This document shows, in pieces, positions 1-8,916 of a DNA stretch of 64,000 nt. The DNA comes from Bacteroidota bacterium. Lineage in GTDB: Bacteria; Bacteroidota; Bacteroidia; Bacteroidales; UBA12481. Under the pieces are notes generated by a model. The model saw only the letters and a program-made list of their open reading frames with translations. It did no database searches and had not been told where the DNA came from. Within the stretch, counting starts at the first letter, position 1. Each line of letters opens with the position of its first letter. Where the stretch lies: NCBI GenBank assembly GCA_018669475.1, contig JABHCC010000038.1, forward strand, positions 44,746 to 108,745, given 5' to 3'. Position numbers and translations under genes: made by a program.

Positions 1-2
1 CA

Positions 3-341
3 CCTTCTCTTGAAATGCGTTATCCTGTTCATACAAGCAGTGTGAATACGCCTAAGGGTAAATTGCCCGTGCAGCAGAAAGGGCTGAGTGTTTCACGATC
101 GGGTGTACTGGTAACAGCATTTGGAGCAAACCCTGATGGAGAGGGGACACTGATTCGTGTATGGGAGCAGGCGGGAGTTTCCGGGAAGCTTACTGTTGAG
201 TTACCCAAAGGGAGCGAAGCAAAAATGGCAACACCGGTAAACTTACGCGGTGAGACTATTGGGAACACCATAAATATTCGGAATGATAAACTGACATTCG
301 AGCTGGGGGCATTTGCTCCGGTGAGTTTTGTGCTGGAATAG
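3..341 (+). CDS. C-terminal end of a secreted CAZyme-like protein (partial)
   Basis: The frame is open from the first complete codon in the window, so the true start lies upstream; the ATG at 15 is probably internal. The visible 112 or so residues look like an all-beta C-terminal domain, with the segments LIRVWEQAG, VNLRGE and FAPVSFVLE. Similar tails are known to me at the ends of large glycoside-hydrolase-like proteins in Bacteroidota, perhaps alpha-mannosidase-like ones, but the catalytic part is not visible, so the activity is unknown. It precedes the sulfatase at 430 by 88 bases on the same strand and probably belongs to the same catabolic cluster. Confidence 0.5.
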   Translation, partial: PSLEMRYPVHTSSVNTPKGKLPVQQKGLSVSRSGVLVTAFGANPDGEGTLIRVWEQAGVSGKLTVELPKGSEAKMATPVNLRGETIGNTINIRNDKLTFELGAFAPVSFVLE

Positions 342-429
342 ATAAGAATAGCTATATTTTAATACCTAAACAGACAAGCCCTCAGGATATATAAAGTGAA
401 GGAAATGAGTAAATAAAGAAAATTTGACC

Positions 430-1833
430 ATGAGTTTATTCAAACATATTTTAACATACTTCTTTGTTACTATATATTTCAGTATTTCACCATTATTTGG
501 ACAAAGTGGATCTGAAAAACCAAATTTCGTACTTATCCTTGCCGATGACCTGGGTTATGCCGATCTTGGATACCAGGGAAGCAATCAAATCCCTACTCCA
601 AACATTGATAGGTTAGCAGAATCTGGAATTGTATTTACCAGTGCCTATGTTTCCTCACCGGTTTGCAGTCCATCCCGCGCAGGTCTAATAACAGGAAAAA
701 ATCAGCTTGGTTTTGGTTTTGACAATAACCTTTTCCCTGCTCAGCCAGGCTTTGATCCTGACTTCGTTGGACTACCGCTTACTGAAACCACCTTAGGTGA
801 TAAGTTAAAGTCACTGGGTTATACAAATGGGATTATCGGCAAATGGCACCTTGGTGAAAAGGATCATTTTTATCCTACTAAAAGGGGATTTGATGAATTC
901 TGGGGTTTTTTGGGGGGAGGACATGATTATTTCATTGAGGATCCCAATGATAACAATATGAAACGTCCTATGCAAAGCACCTATAAAAAACCTGAACCAA
1001 TTACTTACCTCACAGATGACATAGGGGATGAATGTGTTGATTTTATTGAGCGTCACAAAAATGAACCTTTTTTCCTTTATGCTTGCTTCAATGCCCCTCA
1101 TTCTCCAATGCAGGCACCTGAGGAAGACCTGAAACTATTCAGCCATATCGAAGATGAAATGAGGAGAATTTATTGTGCAATGGTGTACCGTCTTGACCAG
1201 AATGTTGGCAAAATACTTAAAACTATTGAAGATGAAGGCCTTGGGAACAACACATTTGTTGTTTTTATGAGTGACAATGGAGGCCCAACATCCTTTAATG
1301 GCTCCGTAAATGCTCCCCTTAGAGGACAAAAGACCACAGTACTGGAAGGCGGAATAAGGGTGCCTCTAATTTTTAGATGGCCCTCAACTCTAGGCAAGGG
1401 TGATACTGTAGACGATATGGTCTTATCTCTTGATATCTTTCCCACTTTTGTAAAGGCTGCGGGTGGAACGGTCTCTGAAGATTATAATCTAAGAGGAATC
1501 GACCTGATGCCATTCCTCACAGGGAAAACTGATATTATTCCCCATACCTCGATGGAATGGAAATATACAGTGAGTGCAGCAATCAGGGATGGAGATTGGA
1601 AACTTATTCGCTTACCTGACAGACTGCCAATGCTATATAATATTGAAGAGGATATATCAGAGTTAAACGATCTGTCGCTCCAGGAGCTCGAAAGAACTAA
1701 ATCCATGCTAAAAAAACTTGGAACCTGGGACATATTTCTTCCTCACCCTGTTTTTCTTGAGCCAAATAGCTGGAGGACAAGGCAGATAAAAAATTACGAT
1801 AAGAAATATCAACTAACTCAGCCAGAGTTATGA
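430..1833 (+). CDS. Secreted S1-family sulfatase
   Basis: It hydrolyses a sulfate ester, probably on a polysaccharide or oligosaccharide. The protein of about 467 aa starts with a signal peptide ending near LFGQ. The metal-binding start of the alkaline-phosphatase-like fold is seen as LILADDLGYADLG. The formylglycine motif is CSPSRAGLITGK, with the Cys at about residue 79. GKWHLG and FMSDNGG, which carry sulfate- and calcium-site residues, follow. I chose the ATG at 430 over the in-frame TTG at 424. Its stop codon overlaps the start of the next gene by four bases, so translation is probably coupled. The sugar and sulfate position cannot be read from the sequence. Confidence 0.93.
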   Translation: MSLFKHILTYFFVTIYFSISPLFGQSGSEKPNFVLILADDLGYADLGYQGSNQIPTPNIDRLAESGIVFTSAYVSSPVCSPSRAGLITGKNQLGFGFDNNLFPAQPGFDPDFVGLPLTETTLGDKLKSLGYTNGIIGKWHLGEKDHFYPTKRGFDEFWGFLGGGHDYFIEDPNDNNMKRPMQSTYKKPEPITYLTDDIGDECVDFIERHKNEPFFLYACFNAPHSPMQAPEEDLKLFSHIEDEMRRIYCAMVYRLDQNVGKILKTIEDEGLGNNTFVVFMSDNGGPTSFNGSVNAPLRGQKTTVLEGGIRVPLIFRWPSTLGKGDTVDDMVLSLDIFPTFVKAAGGTVSEDYNLRGIDLMPFLTGKTDIIPHTSMEWKYTVSAAIRDGDWKLIRLPDRLPMLYNIEEDISELNDLSLQELERTKSMLKKLGTWDIFLPHPVFLEPNSWRTRQIKNYDKKYQLTQPEL

Positions 1834-3061
1834 AAACACATAAAGTAATATTTTCTCTAATCTTTTTGTCTTTTATTGTATACCCAACAATAGCACAAAC
1901 AGTAGACCTCAGTCCTGAAATATTACAGTTTGATCCTTTTATCTGGCCAAATGAAACCCCGGAAGATTGTCCGTTCGAACAATCAGAAGAGTTTAACGGT
2001 ATTAAGTTTCTGGGTATAAAAAGCGGCTTTCATTATGGTGATACCTGGTATCCAGCCTGGGCTGAAAATGACACATTATACTCTCCCTGGACTGATGGCA
2101 GGACAAAAAGACTGGACGGATACACCGACTGGTCACAGTCATGGGTAGATCCGGTACATATTACTACAGGACAGGGGGTTATTATTGGAGACGACCCTCT
2201 TACCCTGACAGCTTACAGTATCGGGCTTGACAAAACTTCACCCGCCTTCCCTTATCATGGACGCTATCCATGTGGATCGTTAATTTACAATGGTGTATGG
2301 TATTATGGCACTTACTGTCTGGATCCGGCAGGATATACAAAGTATGGAAATGATACCATTAACTGGCCATGGATGGGACCCTTTGTTGGCTTCCGGACTT
2401 CAATAAATTATGGGCATATGTGGAAAGAATGCCCACATACACCAGAAGAACCATTATTCGGTGAAACTGGTATTAATGGTTATCCGGTAAAAATTGGCGC
2501 TCCCCACTTTGTTGATTTTGGCAAAAACATGGAGCATTCACCTGATGGAAAGGCCTACATGGTTGCTCATGGTGCCGATATTTTTGACACCAAAAGTCGG
2601 GGGATATGGAATGATAGCTGGATTACAGGAGACCAGGTTTATCTGATAAGGGTAACTCCTTCTATTGAAAATATCAATGATGCATCAAAATATGAGTTTT
2701 ATGGCGGGAAAGATGATAATGGAAAGCCAATATGGGCTGCGTTACTATCACTTACAATGCCCAGCTTAAAAAATATATAATGTGCGTGACAGATGGCGGG
2801 AACACCTACTCAAGAATGAATACCTATTTGTTGGAATCAGATAGTATTACAGGTGAATGGAAAATGGTAAGCTATATGATGAATTTTGGTGAACAAGCAT
2901 ATTTTGTAAATATTCCTTCGAAATTCATAAGCAAGGATGGGAAAACAGTCTGGCTGCTTTACTCAGGAAATTATTGGGACAGCATGAATGGTGAAAGCAT
3001 TGGTGTTAATCCTCCAGGCAGCCATTATGGGATGTGTTTTCAGAAAATAGAACTATTATGA
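1830..3061 (+). pseudogene. Secreted beta-propeller-like protein, broken by a frameshift
   Basis: Two overlapping reading frames appear to be one gene. The first (1830-2780) has a signal peptide ending FIVYPTIAQ and a Trp/Tyr-rich body that resembles five-bladed propeller glycosidase-like or DUF4185-like proteins. After NGKPIW it runs into unrelated residues and stops. The second frame (from about 2735) resumes with GCVTITYNAQLKKYIMCV and continues to a natural end at 3061. The switch falls on the stretch atatggg, as expected for a deletion of a few codons through short homology; a sequencing error is the alternative. The end overlaps the ATG of the esterase gene at 3058. I cannot name the activity; it is likely lost or reduced. 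Confidence 0.65.
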
Positions 3062-4251
3062 AATCTGTAACAAAAATTTTAATAACATCGGTACTAGCGC
3101 TTGTACTGGGCAGTTCTGTGATGGCTGCTAAGAAACCATTGAAAGTCTATATTCTTGCAGGCCAGTCGAACATGCAGGGCTCGGCGCATAAAAGCACCTT
3201 TGCAGCCATGGGTGATGATCCGATGGCAGCAAAGCTTCTCAGTGAGATCCTGGACCAGAACGGAGATCCGCTCGTCTGTGACAAGGCCTGGATAAGCTAC
3301 ATCACACAACGCAGCCAACGCGATACTGTAATACATGGTAAGGTAAAGGTGGGTTATGGCTTTGACGATGAACGTATTGGTCCCGAATACGCATTCGGCC
3401 TCTACATGGATAAGGCACTCAAAGAACCTATCTTAATAATCAAGACTGCCTGGGGCGGAAAATCGCTGGCCGTGGACTTCCGTCCGCCAAGCGCCGGACC
3501 CTATGAGCCAAGCTTAACAGAGAAGGAACGAGGCAACATTCCTGAGCACGAGGAGGTTGGGCACTACTACCGCGAGATGATTCGGTTCATTCGGGCAACT
3601 CTAAAGGATACTAAGAGTATTAGGAAGATCGTTCCCAACTACAGCGCAAAGCAGGGCTATGAACTATCGGGATTCGTCTGGTTCCAGGGCTGGAATGATA
3701 TGTGCAACCGACATCACATCGAACAATACACAGAGAATATGATCTATTTTATCAGTGATGTTCGAAAGGAATTTGAAATGCCTGCCCTGCCTTTCATTGT
3801 AGGTATTCTGGGAGTTTATGGAACAGATCCAGATAGTCGTAAGTTCGACAAGAGGCTACCAGTGACCGACTTCCGTAAAACCCAATTTGCGGCAGTTGAG
3901 CTCTACGATTTGAAGGTTATGCCTCCTTATCGTGGCCATGTGATAGGGGTAGACAGTGGGCCCTTTTATGAACTCGAGCTCAGTGACATTTATTGGAAAC
4001 GGAGACTGAACAATGAATGGAAGCGTAAAGTTAAGCAAGGGATAATGACATCGGAGGAGGCCCGGGAGGAATGCCTACGATACGGTTTCGGTGACGGTGA
4101 ACTTACCACACAGGAACAGAGCACCTGGGATCGATGCGCATCCAATGCTGAATACCATTATCTGGGTAGTGGTAAAACTTTTATTCGTTTCGGGAAGGCC
4201 CTTGCCGAGGCGATGCTAGAGATGGAGAATATTAAAATTAACTTAAGGTGA
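3058..4251 (+). CDS. SGNH/SASA-family carbohydrate acetylesterase
   Basis: This is a sialate-O-acetylesterase-like (SASA) protein of about 397 aa and is probably a carbohydrate de-acetylase. A signal peptide (residues 1-24, ending VMAA) is followed by ILAGQSNMQG, whose Ser (about residue 37) is the expected SGNH nucleophile. A block-III-like WFQGWND follows. Near the C-terminus comes EYHYLGSGKT, where the catalytic His probably sits, although the usual Asp-x-x-His spacing is not obvious. The ATG at 3058 overlaps the preceding stop, and the stop at 4251 overlaps the GTG of the rhamnosidase gene. Base composition is visibly richer in G+C than its upstream neighbour. The acyl group and sugar removed are unknown. 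Confidence 0.82.
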   Translation: MKSVTKILITSVLALVLGSSVMAAKKPLKVYILAGQSNMQGSAHKSTFAAMGDDPMAAKLLSEILDQNGDPLVCDKAWISYITQRSQRDTVIHGKVKVGYGFDDERIGPEYAFGLYMDKALKEPILIIKTAWGGKSLAVDFRPPSAGPYEPSLTEKERGNIPEHEEVGHYYREMIRFIRATLKDTKSIRKIVPNYSAKQGYELSGFVWFQGWNDMCNRHHIEQYTENMIYFISDVRKEFEMPALPFIVGILGVYGTDPDSRKFDKRLPVTDFRKTQFAAVELYDLKVMPPYRGHVIGVDSGPFYELELSDIYWKRRLNNEWKRKVKQGIMTSEEAREECLRYGFGDGELTTQEQSTWDRCASNAEYHYLGSGKTFIRFGKALAEAMLEMENIKINLR

Positions 4252-6998
4252 AAAAATCACTCATTTCATTATTAATAGCGATTGTTGTTTTTGCCGGCTT
4301 ATCAGCCCTGGTATCTTGTTCAGAAAGTGTAATTGTGAATGATCTGAAGTGCGAATACCTAACAAATCCATTAGGTATTGATGTCATACAACCACGTATA
4401 AGTTGGAAACTCGAATCTGCTATACGTGGACAGAAGCAAACTGCTTATCACATTTTGGTTGCAAGTTCGCTCGATAAGCTCAATAAAAACATAGGTGATC
4501 TTTGGGATACCGACAAAGTGAATTCAGACGAAACTATCCATATTACTTACGATGGCAAGGAGCTTGAGTCTCGGATGCAATGTTTCTGGAAGGTTCGGGT
4601 CTGGGACAAGGATGGTCAGGAATCAGGATGGAGTAAACCAGCTAAGTGGTCAATGGGTTTACTAATGAGATTTGACTGGAAGGCTGAATGGATCGGTTAT
4701 GACGCCCTCCCGGATGTGGAAGATATTGCAACAATGCCAGTTCGAAATTTCAAACACGACCCCAACGCTGAGCCCAGGTATAAGAAATATCTACCCAGTC
4801 CTTACCTGAGAAAAGATTTTAATATTAAGAAGAAAATATCTCGTGCCTCGCTTTACCTTACTGCACAAGGACATGTGGAAATGCGCCTCAATGGAAATCG
4901 AGTCGGAAATGAATACTTTACCCCTGGCTGGACCAATTACAACAAACGCATCTACTACCGCACATATGATGTAGCATCCATGTTAAATAAGGGGACCAAC
5001 GCAATTGGAGCAATACTGGGTGATGGTTGGTTCAGGGGCAATATCAGCATTTTGGGACAGAACCAATATGGTGATAAATTAAGATTTTTAAGTCAGCTTC
5101 AAATCGATTATGAAGATGGAAGTTCAGAGACAATTGTTTCCGATCCTTCATGGAAAGCATCATTCGGTCCTATCATCCTGTCGGATATGTTCGAAGGCGA
5201 AACATATGATGCAAGAAAAGAAATACAGGGATGGGATACCCCTGATTTTAATGATACTTACTGGGCTGCTGTCGATGGAGGTAGTGACATCAATCCTCTT
5301 ATCCAGGCCTATCCAGGCGTACCTGTCCGTCCAGTACAGGAATTGCCAACGGCTAAATTAAGCGAACCAGAACCCAATACATATGTCTTCGATCTGGGGC
5401 AGAATTATTCCGGCTGGGCCCGCCTGAAAGTTACAGGTAAAGAAGGCGACACGGTAAATATGCAGTTTGCCGAAATGCTAAATGCCGATGGCACTGTTTA
5501 TGACGACAACCTTCGTTCAGCTCAGGCTGCCGATAACTATATCCTGAAAGGCAATGGTGAAGAGATTTACGAACCGCATTTCACCTTTCATGGCTACCGT
5601 TACGTACAGGTGACAGGGCTGAGTCAAAAACCAAGCCCTGAAACCATTACCGGCATAGTCATCCAATCAGATGCACCAATGACAAGCTCCTTTGAATGCT
5701 CAAACCCAATGCTCAATCAGCTGCACAGCAATGTCATCTGGGGCCAGCGATCAAACTACCTCGAGGTTCCAACCGACTGTCCCCAGCGCGATGAGCGCCT
5801 CGGCTGGACTGGCGATACACAGGTGTTTATCCGTTCTGGGTGCTACAATCAGGATGTATCGGCTTTCTTCACCAAATGGATCACTGACCTGATGGACACC
5901 CAAAATGATGCAGGTACCTTCGGTCAGCAGGCACCGGTATTCCACGGCCACGGATCTCCTGCATGGGCAGATGCCGGCGTAATCTGCCCTTGGACAATCT
6001 ATGAGGTATATGGTGACAAACGTATAATCGAAGACAATTATGAAGCCATGGCAAGATTCATCGAGTCATGTCGAAAGATTGGCCATAATGGTCACGGCGG
6101 TGGTTTCGGTGACTGGCTAGCTGTCGGATCAGAGACTCCTAAAGATCTTATCTCAGCAGCTTACTTCGGGTACACCACAAGCCTCATGGCAGATATTGCA
6201 GCTGACCTTGGCAAAGAACAGGACGTCGTAAAATACAATAAACTATTTGAGGATATTCGTAAGAATTTTCAAGATAATTTCGTAAACACGGATGGCACAA
6301 TCGCTGGCAATTCACAAACCGCCTACTGCCTGGCCATACACTACAATTTATTAACAGAAAAGCAACGTACTCAGGCAGCGGCTCATCTGGTTGAACGCAT
6401 CAAGGCCAAGGATTATCATCTTTCGGTTGGTTTTGTCGGCGTTCCGATCCTCCTGCCAACCCTTACAGAAATAGGACAAAGCGATCTTGCTTACCGTCTC
6501 ATTCAGAACACAAGCTATCCCTCATGGGGATACTCCATAGACCAGGGTGCAACAACGATTTGGGAACGCTGGAACAGCTACACAAAAAAAGATGGTTTTG
6601 GCGACGTGGGTATGAACTCCTTCAATCATTATGCTTACGGTGCATGTAGTGAGTGGATGTTCAGAAGCATGCTCGGTATTGAAACGGATGGTCCCGGCTT
6701 CAAAAAGATTATAATGAAACCCCAATTTGGAGAAGGAGTTAGCTGGGCAAAAGGTCACTACGACTCGATTAGGGGTAGGATAAACAGCGATTGGAAAGTG
6801 CAGGATGGATCACTTCAATGGAATATATCAATCCCGGCGAATACAACTGCAACGATCTATCTTCCGGGTAAAGATATTACGGAAAGCGATATGGCTGCCA
6901 ATGATGTTGTGGGAGTTAGCTTCAAAGAACATAAAGATGGCTATAGTATCTTCAAGCTAGAATCGGGGGAGTATAGTTTTAATGCTAAGACAGAGTAG
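4248..6998 (+). CDS. GH78 alpha-L-rhamnosidase, lipoprotein
   Basis: It removes terminal alpha-L-rhamnose from oligo- or polysaccharides. The 916-aa length suits GH78. A lipobox (LVSC, Cys near residue 24) suggests membrane anchoring. An N-terminal fibronectin-like domain (PRISWKL, FWKVRVWDKDG) is followed by beta domains and an (alpha/alpha)6 barrel. The barrel carries the family signature DCPQRDERLGWTGD with the presumed general acid Glu near residue 516. It also has GATTIWERWNSY with the presumed base Glu near 773. A small C-terminal beta domain closes the protein. The start is a GTG that overlaps the esterase stop (GTGA). The esterase next door suggests joint removal of acetyl and rhamnosyl groups, which is an inference. 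Confidence 0.93.
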   Translation: MKKSLISLLIAIVVFAGLSALVSCSESVIVNDLKCEYLTNPLGIDVIQPRISWKLESAIRGQKQTAYHILVASSLDKLNKNIGDLWDTDKVNSDETIHITYDGKELESRMQCFWKVRVWDKDGQESGWSKPAKWSMGLLMRFDWKAEWIGYDALPDVEDIATMPVRNFKHDPNAEPRYKKYLPSPYLRKDFNIKKKISRASLYLTAQGHVEMRLNGNRVGNEYFTPGWTNYNKRIYYRTYDVASMLNKGTNAIGAILGDGWFRGNISILGQNQYGDKLRFLSQLQIDYEDGSSETIVSDPSWKASFGPIILSDMFEGETYDARKEIQGWDTPDFNDTYWAAVDGGSDINPLIQAYPGVPVRPVQELPTAKLSEPEPNTYVFDLGQNYSGWARLKVTGKEGDTVNMQFAEMLNADGTVYDDNLRSAQAADNYILKGNGEEIYEPHFTFHGYRYVQVTGLSQKPSPETITGIVIQSDAPMTSSFECSNPMLNQLHSNVIWGQRSNYLEVPTDCPQRDERLGWTGDTQVFIRSGCYNQDVSAFFTKWITDLMDTQNDAGTFGQQAPVFHGHGSPAWADAGVICPWTIYEVYGDKRIIEDNYEAMARFIESCRKIGHNGHGGGFGDWLAVGSETPKDLISAAYFGYTTSLMADIAADLGKEQDVVKYNKLFEDIRKNFQDNFVNTDGTIAGNSQTAYCLAIHYNLLTEKQRTQAAAHLVERIKAKDYHLSVGFVGVPILLPTLTEIGQSDLAYRLIQNTSYPSWGYSIDQGATTIWERWNSYTKKDGFGDVGMNSFNHYAYGACSEWMFRSMLGIETDGPGFKKIIMKPQFGEGVSWAKGHYDSIRGRINSDWKVQDGSLQWNISIPANTTATIYLPGKDITESDMAANDVVGVSFKEHKDGYSIFKLESGEYSFNAKTE

Positions 6999-7122
6999 TG
7001 TTAAATTGAAAATAACTGATTATGAACCGGGCATGACAAAAGGAAAGATATTTTAACACACACGCGGATGATTGTTTTTGTTGTGCGAGCTCCATCCGAT
7101 AAATAGAAATAAATATAAACGG

Positions 7123-8904
7123 ATGAAATCTACCATTACATTATTGTTTATAGCAGTATTCTGCATGACTTGTGGCACAACAAAGATTGTTAAAACCATA
7201 GATGAACCAGCTGATCCTGATACCTATGATCTGTCGGTATGGGAAACTGTAGAACCAGGGATTCACTCCGGTTTCGGATCAACGGATCTTGCATATTCGA
7301 AAAGTATTCCTCCGGAAGGAAATATATCTGAAGCAACTAATCTCCAGGGCTGGAAGGGCGAACGAGTCTCTTGTAAATTGCTGGTATGGTCGAATGGCAC
7401 AATTGAAAACATCAGAATAAAAACAAAAAGTTTTGGTAATTCTGATTATAGCTTTGATAAAAACAGTACATCAATCTCCCTTGTAAAATATGTGCTCACC
7501 GACCAGTTTTTAAATGAGAATTCAGGAGCATGTGGGCCCAGGGATAATGATAAGGTTCCTGTTCATTTGACTCCTGATATCATAAGTAATGAAAGTAGTT
7601 TTTCTATCGACGCTAAAGGTACTCGTCCTGTTTGGATATCGGTTGACATACCAGAAAATGCACCGGCTGGTATTTATACAGGGAGCATCAGTATAAAATC
7701 AAAGTCTGGCACAAAAAAACATGACATTACACTTGAAGTACTTAATAAGAAGCTCCCTCCGCCATCGGAATGGTCTTTCCATTTAGATCTCTGGCAAAAC
7801 CCATTCGCAGTTGCGCGGTTTCAAAATGTTGAATTATGGTCGATGGAACATATTGAATTGCTGAGGTCCTACCTAACAATGCTCTCTAATGCAGGGCAAA
7901 AATGTATTACGGCCACATTGATTGACAAGCCATGGGGGGATAATAAACCCTGCTATGATGATTTTGGCTCCATGATATCCTGGACCAGGAAGAAGGATGG
8001 GAAATGGGAATATGATTATACGATCTTCGACCAATATGTAAACCTGGCAATGGAGTGTGGCATAAAAAAGCAGATTAATTGCTATTCTATGGTGCCTATC
8101 AATAATAAGTTTTCGTGGTACGATGAAGCGAGCTCAGAAACTGTTGTTCAGGAGTTATTTCCAGGGACAAAAAAATATGAAGATCTGTGGCAGGGGTTTT
8201 TGATTGACTTTAGAGTTCATTTGAAGGAAAAGGCTTGGTTAGACATTACAACAATTGCTTTGGATGAGCGGGAAGAAGAAGAGATGACAAATATGTTCAG
8301 CTTCTTAGCGAAAACTGCCCCTGAATTTAAAATTGCGATGGCGGGATTTTATCATGAGAGTATCAACTTATCAATTTATGATTTCAGTTCCAATTGGAGG
8401 GACTACGGAAGAATCCCTACTAAGGCTATTAAAACAAGAAAGGAAGCCGGTCTGATAACGACTTATTATGTGGCCTGCGGTATCCCAAAACCCAATAATT
8501 TCACTTTTTCACCCCCCTCAGAATCATGTTTTGAAGGATGGATAGCCTCGGCAATGGGATTTGATGGCTTTTTAAGATGGGCATATAACAGCTGGCCTGA
8601 AAAACCATTGATCGATTCAAGATATACCAAGTGGCCAGCAGGTGATACATATTTTATATATCCGGGACCTCTAAGCTCAGTTCGGTTTGAGAGACTGAGA
8701 GAGGGAATCCAGGATTATGAAAAGATCAGGATAATAAGAAATGAATTGGATCAAAAGAATTCACCTGAAGCGGCAGCTGCCAGAATGAAATTGGATGAAT
8801 TTCTTAGCTCAATTGACTCAAAAACTCTTGATGATAAATCAGCTGCTGAGGTAATTAATGAAGGGAAAAGCCTGCTCAATGAAATAGTAAAATCTACTTT
8901 TTAA
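7123..8904 (+). CDS. GH123-like / DUF4091 glycoside hydrolase, lipoprotein
   Basis: About 593 aa. I chose the ATG at 7123 because it gives a clean lipoprotein signal (CMTC followed by Gly); the frame is open further upstream. An N-terminal beta domain (about residues 30-215, with PENAPAGIYTG) precedes a TIM-barrel-like region. That region holds IALDEREEEE, where Asp381-Glu382 match the Asp-Glu pair of GH123 beta-N-acetylgalactosaminidases. The end carries the typical DUF4091 stretch YFIYPGPLSSVRFERLREG. GH123 acts by substrate assistance on N-acetylhexosamines, but many relatives are uncharacterised, so the substrate is open. It sits between the rhamnosidase and a GH63-like gene. Confidence 0.78.
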   Translation: MKSTITLLFIAVFCMTCGTTKIVKTIDEPADPDTYDLSVWETVEPGIHSGFGSTDLAYSKSIPPEGNISEATNLQGWKGERVSCKLLVWSNGTIENIRIKTKSFGNSDYSFDKNSTSISLVKYVLTDQFLNENSGACGPRDNDKVPVHLTPDIISNESSFSIDAKGTRPVWISVDIPENAPAGIYTGSISIKSKSGTKKHDITLEVLNKKLPPPSEWSFHLDLWQNPFAVARFQNVELWSMEHIELLRSYLTMLSNAGQKCITATLIDKPWGDNKPCYDDFGSMISWTRKKDGKWEYDYTIFDQYVNLAMECGIKKQINCYSMVPINNKFSWYDEASSETVVQELFPGTKKYEDLWQGFLIDFRVHLKEKAWLDITTIALDEREEEEMTNMFSFLAKTAPEFKIAMAGFYHESINLSIYDFSSNWRDYGRIPTKAIKTRKEAGLITTYYVACGIPKPNNFTFSPPSESCFEGWIASAMGFDGFLRWAYNSWPEKPLIDSRYTKWPAGDTYFIYPGPLSSVRFERLREGIQDYEKIRIIRNELDQKNSPEAAAARMKLDEFLSSIDSKTLDDKSAAEVINEGKSLLNEIVKSTF

Positions 8905-8916
8905 AATTTTTATGTC

